DNA from: JAEXZL01 sp049943125
GTDB taxonomy: Bacteria > Bacillota > Clostridia > Clostridiales > Clostridiaceae
Direction: 5' to 3'
DNA length: 64,000 bases
Assembly (NCBI RefSeq): GCF_049943125.1
Contig: NZ_CP188040.1
Coordinates: 3,596,001 to 3,660,000, forward strand
The notes below the pieces were generated by a model, which saw nothing but the letters and a program-made list of their open reading frames with translations, was not told where the DNA came from and searched no databases. This document shows positions 1 to 7,290 of this stretch, piece by piece (the stretch's first letter is position 1; each line of letters starts with the position of its first letter). Made by a program: the position numbers and the translations under genes.

Positions 1-105
1 AATACTTATTGCGTCATCAGATAAATCTAATATAGCTAGACCATCACACCATTTCCCTACTACATCTTCAACAATCAGTTCGTAAAAAGATTTTTTTTCT
101 TCCAT
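1..105 (-). CDS. hypothetical protein, N-terminal fragment (cut by window edge)
   Basis: The first 35 codons of a minus-strand gene run off the left edge. The protein begins MEEKKSFYELIVEDVVG. The ATG at 105 is preceded by a GGGGAGAAAGT ribosome binding site. No family is recognisable from so short a piece. About 45 bp upstream of its start lies one copy of a ~46-bp element that recurs upstream of the Mrr-like gene, so the two genes may share regulation (inference). Confidence 0.55.
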   Translation of the reverse strand, partial: MEEKKSFYELIVEDVVGKWCDGLAILDLSDDAISI

Positions 106-148
106 TACTTTCTCCCCTATATTAAAATAAATTTTCACAACATAATAG

Positions 149-193
149 AACAACCGAATAATATTATGTATTATTGTATAATCGTAAATATGA
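149..193. repeat. copy A of a ~46-bp repeated upstream element
   Basis: The stretch starting aacaacc and ending gtaaatatgat matches 1646-1692 (aacaacc...gtaaatataat). By eye, 22-24 of the first 27 positions agree, then there is a short indel, then 10 of 11 agree. Both copies sit upstream of minus-strand genes. Read on the minus strand, both contain TTTAC followed 14-17 nt later by CATAAT, so they may be promoter/operator copies. Confidence 0.5.
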
Positions 194-250
194 TACGGTT
201 TAGGGTTAAATGTTATTAATTTTATTTATTTAAATATTTACTTTAATATA

Positions 251-283
251 GATAAAATAAAAGGATTCTACCAATTAAGAATC
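251..283 (-). terminator. probable terminator after the Mrr-like gene
   Basis: GATTCT (264-269) pairs with AGAATC (278-283). Read on the minus strand the stem is followed by CTTTTATTTT. It lies about 35 bp past the stop of the Mrr-like gene. The stem is only 6 bp, so strength is uncertain. Confidence 0.45.
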
Positions 284-315
284 ATTTTTTGTTCTTATTT
301 ATAACTTGGCTTTAG

Positions 316-1554
316 TTAAGACAAGTTAAGCAGATATTTAATCTTTCTTAAATCCTCTGCAATATCAATATCTTTATAATTATTTTTAAGGATATCTTTC
401 GTTATATAGAATTCACTATCATATTTATAGATGTATTTGTCTTTACTGATATGCGGGAGGCTGATTGATGAAAAGGTGTTATTATCTATACTTTTAAGGA
501 TTGAGATGTTTTCTGCACAATCTATTTTAAGAGCAGTTAGTAGGTCTTTTGGGGCGGTTCTAGAGGATAATATATATTGTAACTTATTCCTACTCTTACT
601 TTTTATATCTTCTTGAACTTCTTTTATGGTTTTCTTCTGATAATTTAGCATTTCTCGTATATAGCCTTTTCCTTCTTTAAACTTATATACATGAAATATT
701 ATATAGTATGCTGTCAGTAACCTGTAATAATTACTGACTCCTAAGTAAGGAGAACAATTTCGTGGTACCTCTTCCTTCGAGGGATTATAATGCTTCGATT
801 CCCCAAAGTGTATGGAGATATGTTTATTAAAAAAGCCCGTTCTTAGTGCAATATCTACGGATTTATAGAGCTCACCCTTGAGCATGTAAATGTAGCAATT
901 AATAAAGTTAAGAATTCTTTGCTCATCTGTATACTTAATTCCCTTTTTATAGAATCTACTTAATATCTCATTATTTAGCTCGATATATGAATCATAAAGA
1001 TAGCCGATGTTTTTATCTGAACAGTTTGAAATAAAATAATTGTGATAGAATCTTCGCATTTCTACATATGACAGTAAGTCGCTCCTGTTCTCTTCAATTC
1101 TCTTCTTCAGATAAATATACTTATCTTTATCAAAATTCGTTATAGAGGTGATGCCATTCGTCTCGGTGGTCACGGCGACTGTATCAGAAACTACATTATA
1201 CTCTTTGAGAAGGTCTATAACAGTAGGCCCATTTACAAGCTCTAAGTTTTTTCCTTCAGAAAATTTTATAGCCTCCTTAGTGAATGTTGAGGATGTTATT
1301 ATTATACCCTTATTAACTCTTTCGCTCGATACAAGCCCATACATTTCTCTTATAACAGGTACTCCTACTGGACTTGCCCAGTTTTTGCACTGAACTAAGT
1401 ATTTTCCTCCGATTATATGCTTGTCTAGGTAGAGAATTATATCAACACCTCCGTCTCCAGTAAGAGAGGTTGTCTCAATCTGAAATCCCATTTTAATGAA
1501 GAGGTTGCTCATGAGAATTTCAAACTCATATCCATTTAACTTAGTAAAATCCAT
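316..1554 (-). CDS. Mrr-family restriction endonuclease-like protein with long C-terminal region
   Basis: This is a 412-residue protein. The N-terminal ~118 residues match the Mrr catalytic fold of PD-(D/E)xK nucleases: an early acidic residue (E10), GDGGVD at 33-38, and QCK at 55-57 within LVQCKNW. Known Mrr-domain proteins cut modified or foreign DNA, so a defensive role is likely but not shown. Residues ~120-412 match no family I recognise; they look largely helical and rich in Lys, Tyr and Ile, without clear membrane segments. The start follows GGTGAT. No methyltransferase or helicase partner is nearby, which fits a solitary type IV-like enzyme. Copy B of the ~46-bp element lies ~90-140 bp upstream. 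Confidence 0.75.
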   Translation of the reverse strand: MDFTKLNGYEFEILMSNLFIKMGFQIETTSLTGDGGVDIILYLDKHIIGGKYLVQCKNWASPVGVPVIREMYGLVSSERVNKGIIITSSTFTKEAIKFSEGKNLELVNGPTVIDLLKEYNVVSDTVAVTTETNGITSITNFDKDKYIYLKKRIEENRSDLLSYVEMRRFYHNYFISNCSDKNIGYLYDSYIELNNEILSRFYKKGIKYTDEQRILNFINCYIYMLKGELYKSVDIALRTGFFNKHISIHFGESKHYNPSKEEVPRNCSPYLGVSNYYRLLTAYYIIFHVYKFKEGKGYIREMLNYQKKTIKEVQEDIKSKSRNKLQYILSSRTAPKDLLTALKIDCAENISILKSIDNNTFSSISLPHISKDKYIYKYDSEFYITKDILKNNYKDIDIAEDLRKIKYLLNLS

Positions 1555-1645
1555 TTATATCACCACTTATTAAATATTTCGTGTATGTTTGAGAATAGCA
1601 TTTATATCTTTTTATAAGATATTGTTATTTTATATTAAATACTAA

Positions 1646-1692
1646 AACAACCTAATATCATTATGCATTAATAATATAAAACTGTAAATATA
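1646..1692. repeat. copy B of a ~46-bp repeated upstream element
   Basis: Diverged second copy of the element at 149-193, upstream of the Mrr-like gene. Read on the minus strand it gives TTTACA, 17 nt, CATAAT, a plausible sigma-A type promoter arrangement. Confidence 0.5.
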
Positions 1693-2296
1693 ATGTAAAT
1701 ACCTTCTCTTAATATAAGTATTTTGCCTCTGTACTGATATGAGTAGTATGAGTTTTCCATGGGAGATGTTTAATTCTTGTTATATTCCTTTCAATACTAT
1801 TCAATCTATCTTAGCTGCGATTGTTGTATGTAATAGATTACTCATTATTGTATTTTCTCACATTTCAATATTAGTATTATTACAAATCTAACGTGATTTT
1901 TCTGAGACTCTATTCAAAGAGGTAATCATTATATACCCTGTTGTTAAATAATATTTATAAGTTAGCATTCCTAAGTCTCATCACTGATACACTCAAGATT
2001 TATCATTTGCTATAGAGAATCTTTTCCGATCATTTAATGATCTAGATAAATTCATATTCTTTACCGTACGATTCAATTTTTTAAAAATATTTATGTCGTA
2101 TTCTTAAATTACGTATTATTTTCAGATACTATAATTTCCTCAGTAAACCTTTCAACCGTCTCTATATGTTATGCTATACTTAAAGAAGAGAATAATAACG
2201 AAATGCCTTCTTATATTATGACTATATTGTATGCAAATATGAATAATCGCTATTATTCCTATTTATATTTTAATGATAGAAAGGGAGAGATTTATT
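1693..2296. other. gene-free region between Mrr-like and zinc-ribbon genes
   Basis: About 600 bp of very AT-rich DNA with no coding frame I would defend on either strand. It lies between divergent genes, so it should carry their promoters. A candidate plus-strand promoter is listed separately. I see no tRNA, riboswitch or repeat array. Confidence 0.5.
2151..2180 (+). promoter_or_regulatory. candidate promoter for the zinc-ribbon gene
   Basis: TTCAAC (2151-2156), 18 nt, TATACT (2175-2180). The -10 is good but the -35 is weak. The implied leader to the start at 2297 is about 110 nt. Confidence 0.3.
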
Positions 2297-2536
2297 ATGG
2301 GAAGACACAAACAAATGCCTGGGAGAACTTATAAAATAGTATCTCAAAATAGTAGTGAAGCTATCGTAGATTGCACATATCTTTGTCCTTATTGCGATCA
2401 AGAAACAACTGTGCAAATAACTGTTAATTCGGATGGATTTGATTTAATAGAAAGGGGTGGTTTCTATGAACCACTTACATGTGAATATTGCAATAAAACT
2501 ACAGATGTTAGATTTTTTAAAGGCAATAAGATTTAA
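2297..2536 (+). CDS. small zinc-ribbon-like hypothetical protein
   Basis: A 79-residue protein starting MGRHKQMPGRTYK. It contains two CxxC pairs, CPYC and CEYC, about 30 residues apart, the usual layout of a zinc ribbon. The ATG at 2297 is chosen because AAGGGAGAG sits 7-8 nt upstream; an in-frame ATG at 2273 lacks a site. The gene is monocistronic with its own hairpin terminator. Function is unknown: zinc ribbons of this size bind nucleic acid or protein. Confidence is high that it is a gene, low for its role. Confidence 0.65.
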   Translation: MGRHKQMPGRTYKIVSQNSSEAIVDCTYLCPYCDQETTVQITVNSDGFDLIERGGFYEPLTCEYCNKTTDVRFFKGNKI

Positions 2537-2570
2537 TTATAAACTCTAACTTGCAAAAGTTATATTATTT

Positions 2571-2605
2571 AAAACCAGTAGAAATATCTTTACTGGTTTT
2601 TATAT
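2571..2605 (+). terminator. hairpin terminator after the zinc-ribbon gene
   Basis: A perfect 10-bp stem, AAAACCAGTA (2571-2580) with TACTGGTTTT (2591-2600), followed by TAT. The flanking A and T runs suggest it could also act for the converging minus-strand gene at 2657. Confidence 0.75.
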
Positions 2606-2656
2606 TTAGCAGTACATGAATATATAATAAAATAAGTATATTTAGGTTTATTATAG

Positions 2657-3097
2657 TTATATAATATCTGGAGGCTCAGGAATTTTATAAAATTCATATA
2701 GAAAACCATTCCTATTCAAGTCAAGAAACTCGTAGGCGTATTCTTTACCGAATTTATTAATAGCATTTATAAATAGAAGTACTTTTTTATGAAGTCTAGA
2801 TGAAGCTTCAACCTTTATAAAAGTACTTTTATAATTCTTATATTCGTAAATATCATTCAGGAAAGATGAACATAATGACCTCAGAACATAAGTTGTTGGG
2901 ATACTATATTTACATTCTGTACATTGTTTTTCAGAGCATTTACATTCTCTTTCATTTACTAAGCATTGTAAACACAGTCCTATATCAGGAATGTGTTTTA
3001 GGTAAATATCAGTGGCGATACTGATACACTCTTCTAGGGAATGGGTGTAGAACATAGAATCAATACCATTATCCATAGATTGAAAGTAATATATCAT
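2657..3097 (-). CDS. hypothetical protein with central cysteine cluster
   Basis: A 146-residue protein with a dense cysteine cluster near residues 40-65: CLQC, then CKC, then CTECKY, suggesting zinc or Fe-S binding. The N-terminal third contains SLEECISIATDIY and the C-terminal third is rich in aromatic residues (YEFLDLNRNGFLYEFYKIP). I do not recognise the family. No strong ribosome binding site precedes the ATG at 3097, so the start is uncertain. It lies in the accessory segment, convergent with the zinc-ribbon gene. Confidence 0.5.
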   Translation of the reverse strand: MIYYFQSMDNGIDSMFYTHSLEECISIATDIYLKHIPDIGLCLQCLVNERECKCSEKQCTECKYSIPTTYVLRSLCSSFLNDIYEYKNYKSTFIKVEASSRLHKKVLLFINAINKFGKEYAYEFLDLNRNGFLYEFYKIPEPPDII

Positions 3098-3216
3098 TCT
3101 ACAAATAAACTCGAGTTTAAATGGGTTATTAAAATGTTGTTTTATAGTTATTATATCTTTTGTGTTTCTTCTAATATTACGAGGTTCCCCAACTATTAAA
3201 TTGAGGATTGAATTAA

Positions 3217-3348
3217 TTATGAATCCCCCCTTTGGAAGAGGGCAAATGATAGTTGTTCAAAATAGTCAATTAACTCAGTTACAAACGGAATTTTGCTGCT
3301 ATATCTGTGATGATGTGGAGTATTCCTAATAATTTTACTGACCTCCAT
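3217..3348 (-). CDS. possible 43-residue ORF or gene remnant
   Basis: A minus-strand frame opening MEVSKIIRNTPHHHRYSSK and ending FQRGDS. It is compositionally plausible as coding, with a His-His-His-Arg stretch, but GGAGG is inside the first codons rather than upstream. Because a second ATGGAGGTCAGTA copy starts another short frame at 3504, I regard this as a probable remnant rather than an intact gene. Confidence 0.25.
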   Translation of the reverse strand: MEVSKIIRNTPHHHRYSSKIPFVTELIDYFEQLSFALFQRGDS

Positions 3349-3349
3349 T
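3336..3349 (+). repeat. 14-bp direct repeat, copy 1
   Basis: TACTGACCTCCATT here is repeated exactly at 3493-3506, 157 bp away, next to the stop codon of the DUF3841 gene. Confidence 0.7.
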
Positions 3350-3492
3350 AGATTAACTGTCTCTTTATCTTGAGAAAATTAATAACAGAGATCTTATATT
3401 AGCTGGTTTACTTGATTTTGCTGATCATTTACAATCTCTCAATCTTCATTGATTTCTAGTCCAAGCCTATCATCAATATCGTATCCCCTCTC

Positions 3493-3506
3493 TACTGACC
3501 TCCATT
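3493..3506 (+). repeat. 14-bp direct repeat, copy 2
   Basis: Exact second copy of TACTGACCTCCATT, abutting the DUF3841 stop codon. Together with copy 1 it brackets a ~140-bp non-coding stretch. Confidence 0.7.
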
Positions 3507-4118
3507 TTAATTCCACCATTGCTTCGCAATAAAATGCTCTACCTTTATTATCTGTTCAGCTTGTAATTCCCAAAAGGTGGCTTGTATTAACTCACTACTT
3601 GATGAAGAATTCCATTTGGAGTAATGTTCATTTACTTTAAATATCTGTTCCCTAATTGCATTAAGACTATCATTTTGCTTACTTAGGTCTAATATATCTT
3701 GATATTCATAATCTTTATCTTTAAGTTCTTTACAGAATGTGTCATAGTCTTCATCGTTAGCCGAAATATAATCATTATTTAGTACAAAATTCCAATCATC
3801 AAAATCAGACAGTAATATCTTACTTTCCTCTATTTCAAATTCTATCTGAACCATTGGAGTTCCAGGCTTTGCATAACCAGAACAGCGTAAATCTCTCCTC
3901 TTCTGCTTTCCGTCCCATTCATACCAAGCCCAAAGAGGATATTTTACGTAATCAGGCTTATTCCCTATGCGCTTCTCCATTTGTTTAACCATCCAATTAC
4001 ATGCCTCTTTAAAATTTTCATCATATAATAAATGTTCATCATTAACATATAGGATTCCGTTTTCGGCTAACGATTCATATGCTTCTTTATGCTGAAGTGT
4101 CCATAATTTAATTTTCAT
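3507..4118 (-). CDS. DUF3841 family protein
   Basis: A 203-residue protein with the hallmarks of DUF3841: MKIKLWTLQHKEAYESL at the N-terminus, then MVKQMEKRIG, YPLWAWYEWDGKQKRRDLR, ILLSDFDDWNFVLNN, and ATFWELQAEQIIKVEHF near the C-terminus. The family is widespread in Firmicutes and its biochemical function is unknown to me. Length matches the family. The ATG at 4118 follows an AAGGATGTAATAATACTGAA stretch, a modest ribosome binding site. It appears to be a single gene in the accessory segment. Confidence 0.8.
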   Translation of the reverse strand: MKIKLWTLQHKEAYESLAENGILYVNDEHLLYDENFKEACNWMVKQMEKRIGNKPDYVKYPLWAWYEWDGKQKRRDLRCSGYAKPGTPMVQIEFEIEESKILLSDFDDWNFVLNNDYISANDEDYDTFCKELKDKDYEYQDILDLSKQNDSLNAIREQIFKVNEHYSKWNSSSSSELIQATFWELQAEQIIKVEHFIAKQWWN

Positions 4119-4280
4119 TTCAGTATTATTACATCCTTTTTATATAAAGTACAGTAAAAATTATATTATATAGTAGAAAGTAATTCATATTAACTACCTT
4201 CAGATTTCAAAGTATCGCCACCATCACCCTTTTTCTCTTTTTCCGCTTCCTTTTCAACTTCTAGAACATGCTCTACAATA

Positions 4281-4823
4281 TTATTTTTTCTCAATTACAG
4301 CTAACTTTGGTGAAATGGCAGATCTATTAATATACTCATGAAGCATAACACCATATGTATCCTTTGGAAGTGTCCTAAGATAATCAAGAATTACACTCTT
4401 TTCATTTTTCCCTTCGTCATGACCTACATATATTGCAATAGTGATTATTCCTCCTGATTTTAGTAGTGAGAGTGCTTTTTTTATACTTACTAAAGTTGAT
4501 TGGGCCATAGTAGTTATTTCTTTATCCTCACCTGGACAGTAGCCCAAATTATACATAGCACAATTAATCTCCTCTTTAACATATTGATCTAGCTTATCAT
4601 GTGTATCACATAGTAAAACCACTTGTTCTTTTTCCTTTTTCATATAAGCATCTACAAGCTTCTTTTGAATGTCCATAGAATAAACTCGTAAAAAGTTATC
4701 TGACAGGAAATCAGTATCATACCCATTTCCTAATGTAGCATCCACAGCTACTATCTTTTCACTACAGTATTCCTTTATTATATTTTGAGCAAGTGCACTA
4801 ATATCACCAACATAATTGAACAT
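4281..4823 (-). CDS. mnmM: tRNA (mnm5s2U34) methyltransferase-type protein, YtqB/MnmM family
   Basis: A 180-residue class I SAM-dependent methyltransferase. The SAM-binding motif is VDATLGNGYDTDFL (about residues 27-40), followed by the family signatures AMYNLGYCPGEDKEI and GGIITIAIYVGHDEGKNEK. These match Bacillus YtqB, now MnmM, which methylates the wobble uridine side chain to mnm5U in tRNAs. Length is typical. The ATG at 4823 follows AAGGTGGCTATGATAA. After the stop, a +1 reading frame stays open for ~30 codons (4190-4281), rich in Glu and Lys; this may be a remnant. The gene is divergent from the endonuclease IV-like gene. Confidence 0.8.
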   Translation of the reverse strand: MFNYVGDISALAQNIIKEYCSEKIVAVDATLGNGYDTDFLSDNFLRVYSMDIQKKLVDAYMKKEKEQVVLLCDTHDKLDQYVKEEINCAMYNLGYCPGEDKEITTMAQSTLVSIKKALSLLKSGGIITIAIYVGHDEGKNEKSVILDYLRTLPKDTYGVMLHEYINRSAISPKLAVIEKK

Positions 4824-4964
4824 TTATCATAGCCACCTTTATTTTAATATTTTTATATAAAACTTAGTTTACATAATTTTTATTAAGTATATTATTTTAT
4901 AAATTGAACTTTTAATGTATACTTATTTTATTAAACAAAGGATTATAAGTAAAGGAGATAGATA

Positions 4965-5783
4965 ATGGAACAGCTTTTATTTGGAATATCAGGATTACCC
5001 TTAGAAAAGGACAAAATGAAATTCAACTATGCTTCTGCCATAGAGTATTTAAAAGAAATTGGAATAGACGTGATGGAATTTCCTTTTGTTCGAAGTATAA
5101 ATGTTACTGATAAAAATAAAGATGCCATTCTGGCTAATAAAATAAAAAATAACTTTCACCTGACAGCCCATGGGTCATACTACATAAATCTAAATGCGAA
5201 AGAAGAAGAAAAAATTACAAAATCTCTAGAAAGGATTATTAACGGAGCCAAAGCCCTTCTAAAAGTAAATGGGAATAATATAGTATTTCATCCGGGCTAT
5301 TATTTAGGTGATAGTAAAGAAAAAACCTATGATACTATAAAACACAACCTAGAAAAACTCCCATATATCGGCGTAAACTATAGATTGGAAACCACAGGCA
5401 AGGCTACTCAATTTGGAAGCCTAGAGGAAATAGTATCTATATGTAGAGAGGTGCCTTTATGTAAGCCCTGCATAGATTTCGCCCACATCCACGCTAGAGA
5501 TAACGGCTGTTTAAAAGATCAAGATGATTTTAATAGGATCCTTGAATACATCGGCGACAATCTAGGGAAAGAAGCTCTATCAGAAATGCACATACATATA
5601 TCAGGAATAAACTATGGAATTAAGGGTGAAAAGAATCATCTACCTCTCCAGGAAAGCGACTTTAACTTTATGGCATTTATGAAGGCATTAGTAAAATATG
5701 ATGTAAAGGGCTATATAATTTCTGAAAGTCCAATCTTAGAAGAAGATTCTCTTCTATTAAAAAGTATATATAATCAAAGCTAA
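4965..5783 (+). CDS. endonuclease IV-like (AP endonuclease family 2) TIM-barrel protein
   Basis: A 272-residue protein with the xylose-isomerase-like TIM-barrel plan of endonuclease IV: ISGLPL at strand 1, LTAHGSYYINL, IVFHPGYYLG, RLETTGK, CIDFAHIHAR, MHIHISG and ISESPI. The His, Glu and Asp residues in these motifs correspond to the three-metal site of Nfo, which cuts at abasic sites. The metal-site pattern is retained, so activity is plausible, though sugar-phosphate isomerase-type barrels share the fold. AAGGAGATAGATA precedes the ATG. It is monocistronic with a hairpin downstream. Confidence 0.75.
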   Translation: MEQLLFGISGLPLEKDKMKFNYASAIEYLKEIGIDVMEFPFVRSINVTDKNKDAILANKIKNNFHLTAHGSYYINLNAKEEEKITKSLERIINGAKALLKVNGNNIVFHPGYYLGDSKEKTYDTIKHNLEKLPYIGVNYRLETTGKATQFGSLEEIVSICREVPLCKPCIDFAHIHARDNGCLKDQDDFNRILEYIGDNLGKEALSEMHIHISGINYGIKGEKNHLPLQESDFNFMAFMKALVKYDVKGYIISESPILEEDSLLLKSIYNQS

Positions 5784-5786
5784 TGA

Positions 5787-5836
5787 ATAAGGGCCATCGC
5801 TAGTAATATAACATACTTCTAGCGAAGCCCTTATCT
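5787..5836 (+). terminator. terminator after the endonuclease IV-like gene
   Basis: ATAAGGG-C-CATCGCTAG (5788-5804) pairs with CTAGCGAAGCCCTTAT (5819-5834) with a small internal mismatch, followed by CTTTTAATT. It lies between convergent genes and may serve the minus strand as well. Confidence 0.65.
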
Positions 5837-5841
5837 TTTAA

Positions 5842-5982
5842 TTACTTGCTCAGTAATAACAGCAGTATTATTAAAGAAGTAGGATTATTAAATATATCTC
5901 CACCAAAATTAGAAAATCCATTATTTCCACCCCATTGACAGCAATTGTTACAGCAGGCGGAAGGTCTACATCTTCTTGACAT
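5842..5982 (-). CDS. 46-residue cysteine-rich small protein with hydrophobic tail
   Basis: A short gene not detected by length-based gene calling. It reads MSRRCRPSACCNNCCQWGG, then a Gly/Asn/Phe-rich stretch, and ends in SLIILLLLLSK. An AAGGAG site lies 8 nt upstream of the ATG. There are five Cys in the first 15 residues (C5, C10, C11, C14, C15) and a single hydrophobic C-terminal segment. This resembles in style the tiny spore-coat or sporulation proteins of clostridia and bacilli (a hydrophobic end like YjcZ-type proteins), but I cannot assign a family. It starts 30 bp after the FAD oxidoreductase stop and could be cotranscribed with it. Confidence 0.6.
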   Translation of the reverse strand: MSRRCRPSACCNNCCQWGGNNGFSNFGGDIFNNPTSLIILLLLLSK

Positions 5983-6012
5983 ATGCTCATCTCCTTATTA
6001 GCTTCTGTTTAT

Positions 6013-7290
6013 TTATATTAGTTTACAAGAAAAAACATCATTAAGGTTTAGCTTACTAACCCTTCTACTTATATCTTCCTTATTAGTAGAATATAAGCCT
6101 AAAGAAAGCATCCTATTAAAATAATCTCCCCCAGCAAAGGTGTATCTATTTTGTCTGCCTTCTTTTGTTAATATCTTATGATTAGCATAAGATATTATAT
6201 CGCCTATTGCGGTGCTTGCTGGCAGTATTAAAAGAGGCATACCCAAGGTATATCTAATAGCGTTATGGCCTGCAAGACAGCCTGTAGCGATTGCTTCTGT
6301 ATGTCCTACAAACAAACCAGACTTTTCACCTGCGCAAAACATGTTATCAATGCCATTAATCTTCATATCATCAGTCCTAGGAGCTACTGATAGATATCTT
6401 ATTGAATTACCTTTTCCACCAGCATAAGGATCTATATATTTTGCCTTTTCAAGTCCCGGTAGCTTTCTAAGCTTATTTATTGGATAATAGGAAGTCATAA
6501 GCTTTGCATTTCCTGTATCTAATAATATTATATTTTCTGCATACTCCTTTAGTGCATATTGTTGACATACTTTAGCCTTTAACTTTTCCATATTTATTTC
6601 TTCCTCTGGAATTTTCAGCACTACAACTCCCTCTTCATCAAGCTTTTTAACAAGCTCCTCTGATAAGCTATCTTTAGCTAGCTTACAGGAACCACTCATA
6701 GCACCTAAAACCCCATCTTCTCTTTCCCCCTGGAAGTCTTCTACGCCAGCTCTCGCACTTAGGCTGACTCTAGGACCAAAAGATGGGCATCTTAAAACAC
6801 ACATTGCACACCCATTTCCATATTTCAGGCAATTTCCCATAGGTCCTGTAGAGCCTGTTGTTTCAATAAATACATCTCCATCTACCAGCTCTTTATTCTC
6901 TATATAAATACCTTTAATTTTTTTCTCTTCCATGATAACATCTGTAATTCTGCTTTCTAAATGTATATTAACACCTAAATTAATCAGTAATTCCCTTACT
7001 GCTGGCTCAATTTTATTTACATCATACAACCATGCGTGCTTATGTCCGGGAAAATCAATGTTCTTATGCCTTGATAAGGAATCAGTAATATCTATCAGTT
7101 CACCGCCACCCATAGCTATAATTTCTTCACTGGCAGTAAATCTTCCGTTGTTCCTCATTATTCCCCCAACATTTCCAAGACCAAGAAGCATATCTGTTCT
7201 TTCATATATATGCACCTCACCACCAGCTTTTATAGCAGTAATAGCTGCAGCACAGCCTGCCCAACCACCACCAATAATTATTACCTTCAT
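6013..7290 (-). CDS. FAD-dependent oxidoreductase (GidA/TrmFO-like fold) with CxxCxxxC motif
   Basis: A 425-residue flavoprotein. The N-terminal dinucleotide site is VIIIGGGWAGCAAA followed by an acidic residue at the end of strand 2 (VHIYE). A GCAMCVLRCPSFGPR motif near residues 160-175 has three Cys that could bind Fe-S or act as redox thiols. The C-terminal FAD motif is MFCAGEKSGLFVGHTEA. The family is annotated only generically, often as GidA- or TrmFO-like. It begins one base after the stop of the PyrK-like gene, indicating translational coupling and a two-component electron-transfer enzyme. Substrate unknown. Confidence 0.75.
   Translation of the reverse strand: MKVIIIGGGWAGCAAAITAIKAGGEVHIYERTDMLLGLGNVGGIMRNNGRFTASEEIIAMGGGELIDITDSLSRHKNIDFPGHKHAWLYDVNKIEPAVRELLINLGVNIHLESRITDVIMEEKKIKGIYIENKELVDGDVFIETTGSTGPMGNCLKYGNGCAMCVLRCPSFGPRVSLSARAGVEDFQGEREDGVLGAMSGSCKLAKDSLSEELVKKLDEEGVVVLKIPEEEINMEKLKAKVCQQYALKEYAENIILLDTGNAKLMTSYYPINKLRKLPGLEKAKYIDPYAGGKGNSIRYLSVAPRTDDMKINGIDNMFCAGEKSGLFVGHTEAIATGCLAGHNAIRYTLGMPLLILPASTAIGDIISYANHKILTKEGRQNRYTFAGGDYFNRMLSLGLYSTNKEDISRRVSKLNLNDVFSCKLI

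Larger units (their letters stand above)
3098..3506. other. gap with short ORF remnants
   Basis: No full-length gene here. It contains a 43-codon minus-strand frame (3217-3348, listed separately) and two direct copies of a 14-bp sequence. It looks like eroded coding DNA left by deletion or rearrangement, but no parent gene is identifiable by eye. Confidence 0.4.

Noticed and set aside
3098..3506. Possible gene on the minus strand with a His-rich peptide (TPHHHRYSSK)
   Set aside because: Only 43 codons, no upstream ribosome binding site, and repeated short ATGGAGGTCAGTA starts; treated as remnant with low confidence.
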